From Blastobasis lacticolella (Eukaryota > Arthropoda > Insecta > Lepidoptera > Blastobasidae), in assembly GCA_905147135.1 (NCBI GenBank), contig LR990053.1, positions 4,848,501 through 4,912,500 on the forward strand: a stretch of 64,000 nucleotides of DNA. The letters run 5' to 3'. Positions within the stretch are counted from its first letter, which is position 1; every line of letters starts with the position of its first letter. Positions 20,081-31,000 of the stretch are shown piece by piece. The position numbers and the translations under genes are program-made. The notes beneath the pieces are model-generated. The model was not told the origin of the DNA, ran no database searches, and worked only from the letters and a program-made list of their open reading frames with translations.

Positions 20081-20229
20081 TTGTAACTGAACGAAGCTAG
20101 CAAATAAGAAGAGAATGTATGACAAAATGCATCTTCTAAATGATAGCGTCTAGTTCCTTTTCCAACAAGTCGTAAGTGCCTAATTGATAATACATTCTGA
20201 TCCTATTTGCTAACTTCGTTCAGTTACAA
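20081..20229. mobile_element. 149-bp MITE with about 40-bp TIRs
   Basis: The left end TTGTAACTGAACGAAGCTAG goes on to CAAATAAGAAGAGAATGTAT. The reversed right end TTGTAACTGAACGAAGTTAG goes on to CAAATAGGATCAGAATGTAT. A TA embedded in both ends could be the target duplication, but this is ambiguous. Non-coding. Confidence 0.85.
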
Positions 20230-20283
20230 CCCAAAAAATAATTATTGAGGCTGAGTAATTACTCAGCTAATTAGCAAACGGAC

Positions 20284-20493
20284 CTACCTCTGAGCCCTCA
20301 TTTGTCCAACCATGCGCCGAATACCCTGTATATGCCTTAAAAGATCACTAAATTTGATGCTTAGACAGACGACCAAATTGTATTGGAGCATAGTCGTAGA
20401 AAACTCCCCTAGTTTCTTGCTTTGATTTGATAGTGGGTGAATCGTGTCATGCATTGTCCAGCACTGGAATCTATACGGCTTTCTTATTACCAA
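20284..20493 (-). other. 69-codon open frame that could end at a splice donor
   Basis: On the minus strand the frame ends HIQGIRRMVGQMRAQR, and the bases are GCTCAGAG followed by GTAGGT, a plausible donor. A TTCCAG acceptor-like site precedes the codons for CWTMHDTIHPLSNQSKKLG. The predicted internal exon would be about 175 bases. I recognise no family. The words TATACAGGGTATTCGG inside it resemble dispersed insect repeats, which lowers the odds that it codes. Confidence 0.12.
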
Positions 20494-20499
20494 TTAATA

Positions 20500-21396
20500 A
20501 ATCACCTAATTTGAATCCCGTGTCCGGCCACAATTGACAATGCGTATTGACCACTTTTTTCCTACAAAGAGCCACCCACATGTCCACTTTTTCCACGACA
20601 ATCGCGTGAAACGACCATAAAATTAATTGTCACTAATGTCTCATTCACACGCGTGTCGTCGCTCCGGGCTATTGCCGTGTAACTAGCTCGTAATGACCAA
20701 TGGTCCTTTTTTCTACCCAACAATCTTTCTATCCGAACCTAGTATTAATAATACGGACAATAATCAACTTTATTCCTCATCGATTTGGGCGTATATCTCA
20801 TTGTCGATTACTAATGTAACTTTGTCGTTTAACTGTTATTAGAACGATACGTAATTTCAATAACAGTCCTTATTTCGAGCGTTAAGAGTGCGAATTTTGT
20901 CGATAGAGACGGGCCAGATAGACTCGTCAAAGCAGACGACTCAATTGTCAAATTGACAGCTGCGGTCAGCCATTTTGATACAGACACGGAGATTTATGAT
21001 GTCCACCCACACGGGCGGTTGCTTGCGGCCCATTTTTTATGTGGATTGGAAACATCTGACTCGGTCATTACAAGGGAATTATCGGTATTTTCCACAATTT
21101 TGCGGTCTTTCTATTGCGCTGTTAGGGTTGACACGTGTTCATTGTGTTATTTATTTGCTTAGTTGTGCCGTTACATCAGGTTACCTAGAGACCCCAGAGA
21201 CCAATAATTATCATCATTATCATTTATTTATTCATCAGATTCATATTATGGCTACATTTTCTTAAAACAAAAAGTATACATTATTGAAAGATACGTCAAA
21301 GTAAAAATATTAGAAAAATTTCATAAGTACATTTAAAATTTATGGCTTAAAAATTCATCTAATTTGTAGAAAGTAACCTCATATTATATCCTCTGT
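20500..21396. other. No gene seen; non-repetitive stretch
   Basis: Balanced-composition DNA with no shared repeat. Two overlapping plus frames (20953-21265) have no domain. Confidence 0.35.
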
Positions 21397-21499
21397 GCTA
21401 AGAACTTATTTCAAGCGATTATCAAATACCAAAATTGTCGGGGCGCCATCTAGGGAGTGGTTAGGAATGCTTTAGATACCTATTGGAAAACTGCTCATT
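21397..21499 (-). mobile_element. Single TIR end of the AATGAGCAG family
   Basis: ACCAAAATTGTCGGGGCGCC, GGAGTGGTTAGGAATGCTTT and GGAAAACTGCTCATT are the reverse of the left end of the element at 9301. The opposite terminus is not found, so this is a solo, truncated end. Confidence 0.7.
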
Positions 21500-22384
21500 G
21501 CTACAAAGTGAGATTATTCTTGTACTCGATGACGTAGGATAAGCTACGGTGCCCTCATACTCTATAAGACACGTAATAAGTAGATACTGAACTTTCGTAG
21601 TCTTGACCACCATACAGATAAAGCTAAGCGAAGCTAGGTAATGTGACAAAAAAATCTTTATTGAAAACCCCACCTGAAATAATAAGAATAAGAATATTTA
21701 TTTTTCCACACAAGAATAACGTAATATGTTATATACATTGGAACCTTATACCTAGGGTACATACAAAATAAAATATTAATAACAGAAAAAAGAAATTGTT
21801 TGGAAGGGCACAGTGTCAGTTTACGCTGAGAGCTAAAGCCCTGCAGCACTGATTTTCAGACTGCCCCTGTCCTTATCAGCAATATCTATTTGGAATAGCA
21901 GGATACTATTCACAAGCAAACATAAAGTAGGTAAATGATACCTAGTACGAATTTAAATTTTAAATTAATTTCTAGCTACACTCTTTATTAATCGGGCATG
22001 GAATTAAATTATACAGAAAACGTACGGGAAACCGTAAAAACTGGTCGCGTACAAAATCGCAGACAATTTATATTAGGCCAATTCCACCGAATCCATACAA
22101 GTGTAAGGAGATAGCCATTGTAAGACTAGAAAAGTACTAATTTCGTTTCCTTTTGTCCGGACCGACTTCCGTTTGCATTGTGGCTTCTTTCTCCAGTAGA
22201 GTGACCATCAGTTCTGAAAGAAATCAAAGTATTTCTTAATTGCCAGATATTGAAACATATTTTTTATTTTAAGGTAGATTTATGAGGTCCTCAGATTGTC
22301 TGTGACTGTGTCTTTACTGTAGACCATTTACGCGCCAGTGGTAGAACTCTCTCTATCAAGGCTGATGAGTGTCTAGACCACCAT
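21500..22384. other. No gene seen; contains a possible LINE tail
   Basis: AATAATAAGAATAAGAATAT near 21677 looks like a low-complexity retroposon tail. Two minus frames (21461-21849) overlap it and have no domain. Confidence 0.35.
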
Positions 22385-22450
22385 CTTCATCTATTTCTGC
22401 CGTCAAGCAATAGTGTTTGAATTATGTTGTGTTGAATTTGAGGAACAAAA
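22385..22450 (+). mobile_element. Decayed LINE 3'-UTR fragment
   Basis: TCTGCCGTCAAGCAATAGTG and TTATGTTGTGTTGAATTTGA match, with changes, the reverse of ACCGGAACACAACAATGCAA at 58252. They belong to the same 3'-UTR family in opposite orientation. Confidence 0.35.
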
Positions 22451-22888
22451 GGACGAAGCTTAGTCTTCATAGAGAATGTATCAGCGGTTCTCTATTTTTA
22501 TTACTTTGACACCTAACTAGATGAACCTTGTGTGTTACGTGCAACAGTTACCACTTTATATCAGGTTGCTGCGGGCTGACTGTTCGCTCGTCACGGAGTA
22601 AAGAAAAGAAAAATATTTAGAAGCTGGGCATATGTTTTATTACTGGAATTTTTAGATTTCGCTTCTTGGATCAGTAATACAGGTGTGTGTGTTTAGAGGC
22701 TGGGGTACAGCTGTTGGTACGCGACGAACGAACATTATTTGTTAGAAAATGTACAGCTCAGCAGCGCAATTTCATGTCATTCATGTAAAATAATTTATAA
22801 GTACCTATTAGGAAATAATAACACTAATTTTTTTTTATAATCAGGTAGATTTTTATTAGAAATTCTAGCTTAAAATTCTTAAACACTC

Positions 22889-22942
22889 GATGGTATTGCA
22901 AACGTCCATAGGCTGCGGCGACTGCTTACTAACAGGCAGGTC
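22889..22942 (+). mobile_element. Jockey-type LINE C-terminus fragment
   Basis: GATGGTATTGCAAACGTCCA then TAGGCTGCGGCGACTGCTTA match the end of the coding region and start of the 3'-UTR of the remnant at 8968. Both sides are lost. Confidence 0.55.
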
Positions 22943-22998
22943 TAAAAATTTTAATTTTTCTTTAGGCTAGTTTTTGTATAATTTAGTTTAGTTTTAAT

Positions 22999-23084
22999 AT
23001 TTATTTATTTAACAATTTATTGCACACAATAAAGAAATACAGAGATACATCGATATAACTGACACAACAGGCACTACTTATTTC
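22999..23084 (-). mobile_element. LINE 3'-end stub
   Basis: TTTATTTATTTAACAATTTA then TTGCACACAATAAAGAAATA and ATATAACTGACACAACAGGC form the near-exact reverse of 226-300. Confidence 0.65.
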
Positions 23085-23502
23085 GTGTTCGTTTTATTTA
23101 GTGTTAACTTATAAAGATATGCTTTACTGTTTTGTTTTGGTTATTCATGTTATTCAGCGAATACAAACATGTAGTTTCTTTTTTTTATAATATGTAGACG
23201 GAGCCAAACGACCCACCAGATCCCTTATCCCAATCCCCACCACCGCACGGCCACCCCACAACCACTACGGCAAAGCAAAGGTAAAGTTATACATGTCAAA
23301 TGTTATCCTCTTACCCTGCCCCCCGGCCCTCACCTCCCCCGTGGGGCTTCCCGCAGAACTTGAGGAGGTGCACGTGCTATCGCTTGGAGTGACCACGGAG
23401 TGACACTCGAGACCTCCGGTCAAATACCGCCTTGAAGAGGTGTCGTTGACAGATTCTTCGCTCTGTTGGAAAAATTGGTTGGATTCGACTTATTCACAGG
23501 AA
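23085..23502. other. GC-rich non-coding block, possibly transposon-derived
   Basis: Between 23210 and 23440 the sequence is C-rich (CACCACCGCACGGCCACCCC and CCCTGCCCCCCGGCCCTCAC). A plus frame gives short in-frame pieces such as LPAELEEVHVLSLGVTTE before a stop. It is not similar to other copies in the window; a degraded LINE reading frame is my best guess. Confidence 0.2.
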
Positions 23503-23509
23503 GATAGTA

Positions 23510-23650
23510 AAGTAGCGTAATTAAGCGTTCTCACTGTTCTGGTCTGGGATTGCGGTCCATACGGCTCTGTGATTGGTCAGTTTCGTTCATTTTAACGGAC
23601 GCATAGTGCCGACCGTAACTCAGTAGTGACAGTTAGATCCAGCGTTCGCG
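23510..23650. repeat. Second copy of the 13.1 kb dispersed repeat
   Basis: AAAGTAGCGTAATTAAGCGT, CATACGGCTCTGTGATTGGT and TTTTAACGGACGCATAGTGC run in the same order as at 13075-13300. About a third of the length is missing in the middle. Confidence 0.45.
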
Positions 23651-23702
23651 TACTGAGACCTCATTGTAACGTTTCTGAATAGGTGTTATATGATTTGGCT
23701 TA

Positions 23703-23840
23703 GGATCATCATCGTCTGGGCGTTAAATCTCGGTTGTGCTCTCGTGCGGCACGCCAGGGCCCGGGGTCCACCTAAATCTTGGCGTTAATGTTCCAGTTGT
23801 GTTCTCAAACCAGGTAATTATAGTGGAGCGACTGTCTTTT
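23703..23840 (-). mobile_element. SINE-2 3' end, internally duplicated
   Basis: GGGCGTTAAATCTCGGTTGT is followed by CTCTCGTGCGGCACG and GGGGTCCACCT. The family start then repeats as TTGGCGTTAATGTTCCAGTT before GTGGAGCGACTGTC. The piece looks like two truncated copies fused, or one copy with an internal tandem duplication. Confidence 0.6.
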
Positions 23841-24212
23841 TGGCTTTGGGTACGTTATACGTGCATCTTATTATTAGAAGTGTAGTGACGGGTAGGGTCA
23901 ACCTTATTCAATGCTGATGGGTTCTACGACACTAGTGGAATGTCAGAGGCAGACGGTCTACACCGGTAATCCCCTAAACTTGACAGTGTCAAGAAACAAG
24001 GCAAGCGTAACTCTGCACTAGACAATGTTGACATTGCATTTGTATTTGGTTTAAGGTAACTATTTATATATCATTATTGTAACTATAGCCCACAATTTGT
24101 CCGTAATACTTAAAAAACGTATAAATATAACAAATACCTATATCTCAATGTCTGTGTTTCGTTCATGCGGAATTCGATAAAAAGCCTGAACTGCAAGTAC
24201 TGAGCGGATGTA
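23841..24212. other. Unassigned spacer
   Basis: No feature recognised. Confidence 0.3.
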
Positions 24213-25087
24213 GATGTCGCAGCCATCTGGTTAAATCAGCCATTTAATGAGAAGGCTAGTCCTTTAATTAAACGCCGGCATTTAATTAAATGGCTAATGT
24301 ATAACTAGCCTAGTTGCCGAACGTAACGTCTGACTACTTGGCTGAACGTTATTTAGCCGTTTTGTTAAAGGGTATACAGATGGTTGGTTAGAGTGACCAT
24401 AAGTTCGGTGGTAAACTTAAATGGTAAACTTTATTTAAGATAAAAGATGATTAATTAATAAAGATCACTTTTATTTAATAAAACATTATTGGTGGCAAGA
24501 TATTTAATAAGTAGGTATACAATTAATTGTATTGTGTACCTATAACAGTATTTAACTCAGTAAAAATATTTAATAAAAACTTTAAATTTATAACTTATTT
24601 ACTACTTGTAACTATGTAGTAGGAACAACAGCAACAGTGCACTTTCTTATTTTACAATATTAAATATAAAATGACACAAAAGTTTAGCATTTCTAATTAA
24701 AGGTAAGTATAAAAAGAAAATGAACATATTAAGTTATCTTAACTCTTAATTAAAGTTATGTCAATTTTTACTTAAAAGCACGTAGGTGCTACATTTTAAA
24801 TTTAGTTAAAAAGAAAAAAATACATTGCTTGCGGTGCGAGCTGTCTGACGCCAGATTTGTTTTGGTGACTACCAGCACAGCAGTAGATAAAATTTGAACT
24901 AAATTTAAATCAGCCTTATTTTACTTCAGCCGTCTCCAAAGGGCTGGCTTTAATAAGCCAACTAGTTAAACGTTGAGTGATATTAGTTAAATCAACGATC
25001 GGCCTAGACATTCATTTGAATGCCGGCATTTAATTAACGGACTAGCCTTCTCATTAAATGGCTGCTTTAACCAGATGGCTGCGACAT
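24213..25087. mobile_element. About 0.87-kb DNA element with long TIRs
   Basis: The left arm is ATGTCGCAGCCATCTGGTTA, continuing with ATCAGCCATTTAATGAGAAG and GCTAGTCCTTTAATTAAACG. The reversed right arm is ATGTCGCAGCCATCTGGTTA, continuing with AAGCAGCCATTTAATGAGAA and GGCTAGTCCGTTAATTAAAT. Similarity holds for roughly 85 bases per arm. A palindrome-prone word, CATTTAATTAAATG, lies inside the left arm. The flanks show TA on both sides, so a TA target duplication is possible. The core is A/T-rich with no transposase frame, so the element is non-autonomous. Confidence 0.85.
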
Positions 25088-25558
25088 ATACAGCGCTCTA
25101 TCCTACAAATTAATTATGTTAAAGCCGGAAATTTATTCATATATGTATTTACGTGTCCACACATACATATTACCAATATTATCGAAAACAAGTTTAAAAA
25201 TAACGTACACAAATTCCTTCGTCCGTTTCCTTCCAATTTAAAGGAATAATGAACGCGAAGTCTTTGCCACTCGAGCAGCGGAAACGGAAGCCGGGGTGAG
25301 ATCCGCCATTAGCTAATGCAGTCGCTGTTTGCTCTCACCTGGGGGTAGTTGTGAAAAATATACGCGGGTCAGGGGTGACGTCACACTCGTGATGTACGAC
25401 TGACTCTCCGTAATGAGTGTGTTTCTTGTGCACGGGTGTGCATCTTTAGAATAAACAACGTTGTTCGGAATATGTTGCTTTCTGACTTAATTAATTGTTA
25501 TTAATGATTTAAAGAAAGATACTGTGTAGTGTACTGGAGTGCGTACCTTATTAACTGA
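25088..25558. other. Unassigned spacer
   Basis: A 63-codon frame at 25058-25249 begins inside the TIR and has no domain. Nothing else was seen. Confidence 0.35.
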
Positions 25559-25559
25559 T

Positions 25560-25739
25560 TAAGGGCCGATTTTTCAATCCTCAGATAAATAATATCAGTC
25601 TAATAAGTTATTGTGCGACTAAAATAAAATGTAACATTACTTTATTTATAATTGAAGGATTATAGTTTGTTTTAATTTGGCAGTATATTACTTTATCGGA
25701 CAGATAAATTATATCTGAGGATTGAACAATTGGCCCTAA
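25560..25739. mobile_element. MITE with GGGCCRATTNTTCAATCC ends
   Basis: The left end is GGGCCGATTTTTCAATCCTC then AGATAAAT. The reversed right end is GGGCCAATTGTTCAATCCTC then AGATATAA. It is flanked by TTAA at the left and TAAA at the right, so a TTAA target duplication with one later change is possible (piggyBac- or Kolobok-like). That class call is tentative. Non-coding. Confidence 0.75.
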
Positions 25740-25873
25740 ATGAAAAATATTTAATTTTCCATAACAAATGTTACGAATCGCAATCGTTTCGAAGATTTCA
25801 TAGGATTCCTAAATTGTTGACTGAAAAAAGTTATGGCACGATTGGACCCTTAAGTGTCACTAGCATTAGGTAA

Positions 25874-26079
25874 AGATCCGGTTATGCTCTCGCGCGCATG
25901 GAACCGGAATCCGCCTTGACCATGATCCAGGATTTGGCAGATCAGATAATTACAGCGGAGCAACTGCTATCTGACCTCCGTGACCCTGTTAACAGGGGAA
26001 CCTAACCAGATTGGATCATGATTACATATTCAGTCGCCTGAATGTGACGGTTACATCACGATGTTTTCTCTAACTGTAA
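25874..26079 (-). mobile_element. SINE-2, 3' portion, split by a MITE
   Basis: The words GTTATGCTCTCGCGCGCATG, CATGATCCAGGATTTGGCAG, AACAGGGGAACCTAACCAGA and CAGTCGCCTGAATGTGACGG are in SINE-2 order. The copy is interrupted after CTAACTGTAA and resumes at 26578. Confidence 0.85.
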
Positions 26080-26577
26080 AGGCGTGTCCAAACATAGAGC
26101 GGCACGTGCGCGGCAGCAACACGCGGCATGTCCAGGAAACAATTCTGCCGCGCTCTAGTTAGGACTATTGACGAATGTTTGCGCGGCAATATTGCGCGGC
26201 ACTTGGGAGACACGTCGCGCATTTGAATTCAGTCTGAACCAAAACTACAATGAAGGCGGTCAGTGTTTTAGCTCTGCTTATTATTCGAATTTGCTTATCA
26301 TTTCTGTTGAGGATCCCACAACACATTATATGAGCCATATATTTCAATCAATCTAATTGATGTTTCATTGTCCATTTTTGAGAAGCGCAAACACGCCCAG
26401 ACAGGATTACGGACGAACGATAACTGCCTGTACAAACACAGCGCGGCACGCCGCGCGCGGCAGCCGCGCACACTTGCCGCTCAACGCAACGTTTGCGCGC
26501 GGCTGTTGTCCAAACAAAGCGCGGCACGCCGCGCGCGGCAGCCGCGCACACTTGCCGCTCTATGTTTGGACACACCT
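26080..26577. mobile_element. 498-bp PIF/Harbinger-like MITE with TAA target duplication
   Basis: The ends are AGGCGTGTCCAAACATAGAG at the left and, reversed at the right, AGGTGTGTCCAAACATAGAG. Both continue into CGGCA. TAA flanks it at 26077-26079 and 26578-26580, while the uninterrupted SINE-2 at 38051 carries the site once. A 3-bp TWA duplication is the PIF/Harbinger signature. The interior is unusually CpG-rich. A 42-bp block at 26441-26482 (key words GCGCGGCACGCC and GCGCACACTTGCC) is repeated exactly at 26519-26560. Frames of 60-85 codons on both strands reflect this GC-rich repeat and are not genes. Confidence 0.88.
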
Positions 26578-26720
26578 TAAGAGCAACGGTTAGAGTGTTC
26601 ATCAACTAATGTACGTAACTTAGAAATGAGTCATTGCTACCTGGCGGCACTGTGGTTCGAACCCGGTACCTCGGAGTACGAGTCGAACCTCTTAACAGTT
26701 CTTCTCTGCCACTCGGGACA
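26578..26720 (-). mobile_element. SINE-2, 5' portion with tRNA-like head (continuation of 25874)
   Basis: GAGCAACGGTTAGAGTGTTC, CATCAACTAATGTACGTAAC and GGTTCGAACCCGGTACCTC (reversed B box of the head) follow directly from the first half once the MITE is removed. The copy is diverged in the head. Confidence 0.75.
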
Positions 26721-27693
26721 GATCGTCGGTCCATCTTAAAAGCTGTCTTCCCACACTCCTGCGCCCGGTTACCGTAATATCTAAACTTAATACACACATT
26801 TACTTGAATATAATGTGTACTGTAATGCTGGTGTATCTACCTCTATATAGAGTATCTACTTACCTACAGCATCGCAAATTTCAAAACAAAGTAAAATTAT
26901 CGTAAGTAGAAATGTACGGGAAAAAATTAATTACCTACCCGTTGAAAAACACAATATCCGATAAAAACACGATTATCACCAAACTAATTTGAAAAGCCAC
27001 AAAATGTCCCATAAAACTAACCGAAAATGGTGCATACAAATGTTTGAAAATAAACAAAAAAGGACCGCTTAAAATACCCTAAATAAAATTGCCTTAAATT
27101 GGGTTGTTAAAATTCATTGGCTCTAAACATCTTTTCCTTTGCCTACACTTTTTTATAACGAGACAATTCGTAGGCGACTTCCCGCCATAACATTTCCATA
27201 CGATATTACAAAGCTACAATAACCGTTCACGAAAATCCTTTATCCCTGCAAACTATTCAAATTCCCTCAGGATTGAAGTTTGGATAACCGCAAATTTAAT
27301 TTTGTAGGGTCGGTTATGATTTGAAATAATCGCAAAGGTAGGGGCGTATTTCTAAAATATACGAATGCATTCCTTTTATGGCAGCATTATGGGGCGGTTA
27401 GGAGACTTTGGGGGTGAGTATCGGCAGTTTTATTTCAATACAGTTCACTACGTTTATTTTAAGCCTGTTCAATGAATACATATCGATATGTTTATTTAGG
27501 TACTCCACCACACTACACCAACAACTTTGATTTTTTGTCATAATGTTCTCTCTTGAGAGTCGGGTTGGATCGGAGATTTCGTCACTTCCAGTGAAATCCA
27601 GCGGTCAAAATTAAGTAGCAAATCAAATTGCTTAAAAATATTATATTGACTACAATCTCCAGATTCCAGAAATCCAGGGTTTAACCTCCTCCC
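26721..27693. other. No gene seen; non-repetitive stretch
   Basis: No shared repeat from about 26800 to 27690. Composition is balanced around 27130-27300. No supported frame. Confidence 0.35.
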
Positions 27694-27885
27694 TTGGATT
27701 ATGGTAACACATTTAGCCGCCTGAATGTGCATGTTTCATCATTATGGTTTCGCTCGCTCGCCCGTAAGAGTTCATTCAACTTAGTATAGATATTCTATGA
27801 CATAACTCAGGAAAGCCATCGGTTGGTACATGGCAGCAGTAGAGGTCAAGCCCTCGCTTAGGTACGAAACCGACCCGCTAGCCAA
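27694..27885 (-). mobile_element. SINE-2, 5' part
   Basis: GGATTATGGTAACACATTTA, CGCCTGAATGTGCATGTTTC, GAGTTCATTCAACTTAGTAT and CATCGGTTGGTACATGGC follow the 5' half of the family. The tRNA-like head beyond 27832 is badly decayed. Confidence 0.65.
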
Positions 27886-28680
27886 CGTGGCTTTTCGTGG
27901 CATCGGACACGCTTTCAGCTATCCAGTGCATCCATCTACGCGGGAGTATTCCCAGCGTCCCCTGGCGGGTTTCACGCGCAATGTACCGCGGGGGCAATGT
28001 CGCGGAACGCATTGGATTCTGTCTCATTCGATAGAGATGCTGGCTGGTTGCATTGGCTTTTTTATTGGGTCCTTTTTTTAAGAAAGGATTAGGCGGGAGT
28101 GAGTTACAGACTTGTTCTATATTTCAAGTCTGTGGCTGTCGTGCTTGTTTGTATTATGCTGGCCACTCCTTCATGCCGCTTGGTCCAATCGCTTGATGAA
28201 GCCAAACTGACAGTGGCAGAAATTTTGGAAGGATGTCATGCCACTTGACGAACTCTTTCTATGTTCCTTTTCTGTTATTATCGTTGGCACATTTTCCCGA
28301 GACTTCGTCTTCTATAGACTGTTATGGGTTGTTGATTTGATATATTTTTTTAAACTTACGATTATCCTCAGATGATTTTTTTATTAAGAGAATGTCAACG
28401 TCGACATAATTTACTTAGTCAAAATAAAAACTTAAAACTAGGTAATCCTCAGATTAATTTAATTATCATATTTTTTTATCATAGTGAAAACGATTTGAGC
28501 AACAATCTACTAATAATTTACCGTCCAGTCGTCGATACGGTAAGAAATAAGAATCCAGCATAAACTTTATATATTTTATTTTTATAATATTAATATTGGC
28601 TATCCCATTTCGCTACCAGCCTCTATTTCCTACACCTAACAACAGCAGTACCGTTCCATTTTAAAATCTGATACAATTTA
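27886..28680. other. Balanced-composition block, then AT-rich spacer; no gene called
   Basis: The first 180 bases are GC-richer and form part of an 83-codon plus frame (27830-28081), whose first 18 codons are SINE-2 sequence. No domain is visible, so I do not call a gene. Confidence 0.3.
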
Positions 28681-31000
28681 TAGCTCTATATTCCATGCGG
28701 GGACCACACGGTCCCCAGGCGTGACGGATCGGTCTCTTTTTCCCGAATTCGGGGTAAAAATCCGTAATAAATTATCGCGAGCATGCCTAATATGACAAAT
28801 AGGCCGATGATGTCCGGCGTAACGGTAAAATGGGGAAAATAAAACTGAAAATTTTAAAAAAGAACACCGCCGTTGCTAATTCTGAGTTTTTGTTTGGTTA
28901 TTACACTTATTACTTGGTATACATATAGTGTTAGAAATTATGCTTATTTTCTGTTCTACGAAAACCCCAGGTGATGGATATACATTAGCTAGTCACCAAT
29001 CTTAAGGTAGCTTCTCAATTCGACTTTTCTGTACACCACACGGCCGTCGAGTGACAAAGGTTACATTTTGTAACTTGCCGGTTTGTCTATCGTATTATAT
29101 AAAAAAATACTTACCAATTCGAGGGAATATCGTTGTACAACTATTTGTTAGCAACTAGGTACATACTTCGTAACAACAATTACCGTTATTTTAGTTTTAA
29201 TTGTCAATTTACGGGCTCCAATCATAAAACAGAATATTCAACCAACTTTATTTCAGCTTTAAATTTTTAATCTTTCGTCGATTAAAACACCTACAATAAA
29301 TACCTACGTTCCCTTTAAGTTGTGAATCGACTTTTTTACCCTAAAGTTTCAAGTTTCTATTCCAACGAGTCAGTTCAAATTAGTTCGTTTCTAGTTTGTT
29401 AAAATTCTGTGGTTTCTGGTTTATAGAAGTTTACTTTTAAATAATTCTCGTAGACACATTGATTCAAATTTCGAAATACTAAGAAAGGTTCTTTTTAGGG
29501 CACACTATTCCCGCCGTAAGATAAGACTGGCCATTAACGGCACTCCGCCGCCGCTATCTGTTCCTGAAACGGATCTCTTTCAGTTTAATGGGCGATATTT
29601 TTTTTTCATGGGTGGGGTTAAAGGTGACTCCGGCCAATGGCGGCTCCATAATGTGTCTTGCTCCAGATAAAGAAGTTAAAGAATAGTGGAAGAGGGAGGG
29701 AAGATTCTATTCCTGGCCGCGTCTGTTTGCAGTTCGGTAACGGTCGGCGGAAAAGTGCGGGTAAGATGTGGGTATTTTGTTAGGTATATATTTTTTTGGG
29801 TTTTGTTTTTGTACTATAAAGTCCACCGCGGTTTTATCCTTAATAGATATCGCATTTTATATCGAATCTGTCAGAATAAAATACACCTACCTATATTTTC
29901 TGTTGTCATACGGTAGACAAACAGGCACCCCATGAAAAGTGGAAGTGCATATCTTTAAGCGATTAAACTTACCGTCACACGTACCTAGACCTGGTAATTT
30001 AGGCGATCACTATCTTTTGTAGGTTTATTACCAATAACCCAATATAAATTAAATATGATTACCTTACCGGTTTCGAGCTGCATCTTATTAAATAATCAAT
30101 CATTAAAAAGACGATGATTACAAAATTATTCTTCTACTTAACCGTTTTGTACGAGTCTGTACCGCGTCAGTTTATTCCCGTCCGGTGCATGTGAAATAAA
30201 TCCGCAGCGGATTGCGCACGCGCTGCGAGTTCCTCACAGCTTTGACGGGACGCAGTTTGTTTACTGCTGCTACTGGCTGCTGCCACTCATTATACAGATA
30301 GTTTCCCGAAAACATAAGTTGATTATGTAAATACAGGAGTCTATTTTGTCTAAAGGTTGAGTCTGGCGGTTTACCGGCGCAATGCAGTCAGCGTTCGCGG
30401 AACGATGCCCCAGGTAAACCTAGGCCCAATCGAGAACGGGCATTTTGCAATTTAAATTTTTATTCTCGTGTATTGTATTTTTTCAATACAAAAAATGTAA
30501 ATACTACATACACACAAACAAATTACATACATAACGCCACGACTTTAACCCGTCCGGAACAGCAGGTGCGCCGTCACAGTGAGAACTAAGCTTTAAACAT
30601 CAAACCTGTATTGCAAGTCGTTTGTGAGACTAAATTGATCACCTCGTCTCAGTCACGCACACGATACAAACAATACGCCATACATCCCCTCACTAACACT
30701 AACAGACACTTCTAACAGTCCATTCATTCCACATCACTATACTCCACTAATAATCACGTAAAAGCAAATCATTCGGCAACGAAAATAAATGAAATTCTAA
30801 ACAAAAAACCCTCATTCCGTGCAATTAAAAAAAGCCCACAGTTATTTAGATTTCCATAAATACTCGACGCTCGAATAACTTTTTTGAGATATATCTTCCC
30901 GTTGAGAGTTTTGGGGTGTAAGACGTTGGCTTAGAGCGAAGTTTGAGATGAGTACCAGTTTATTACTTCATTGTAGAGGTGTTAGTTGTATTAGATAACG
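28681..31000. other. No gene seen; non-repetitive stretch
   Basis: No repeat family from the rest of the window was matched. A 76-codon frame at 29686-29916 has no domain. Short GC-rich patches near 28700, 29520 and 30170-30260 are isolated. Confidence 0.35.

Noticed and set aside
26348..26605. Overlapping 70-85-codon frames on both strands
   Set aside because: They lie in the GC-rich direct repeats of a Harbinger-like MITE; few stops occur because of composition.
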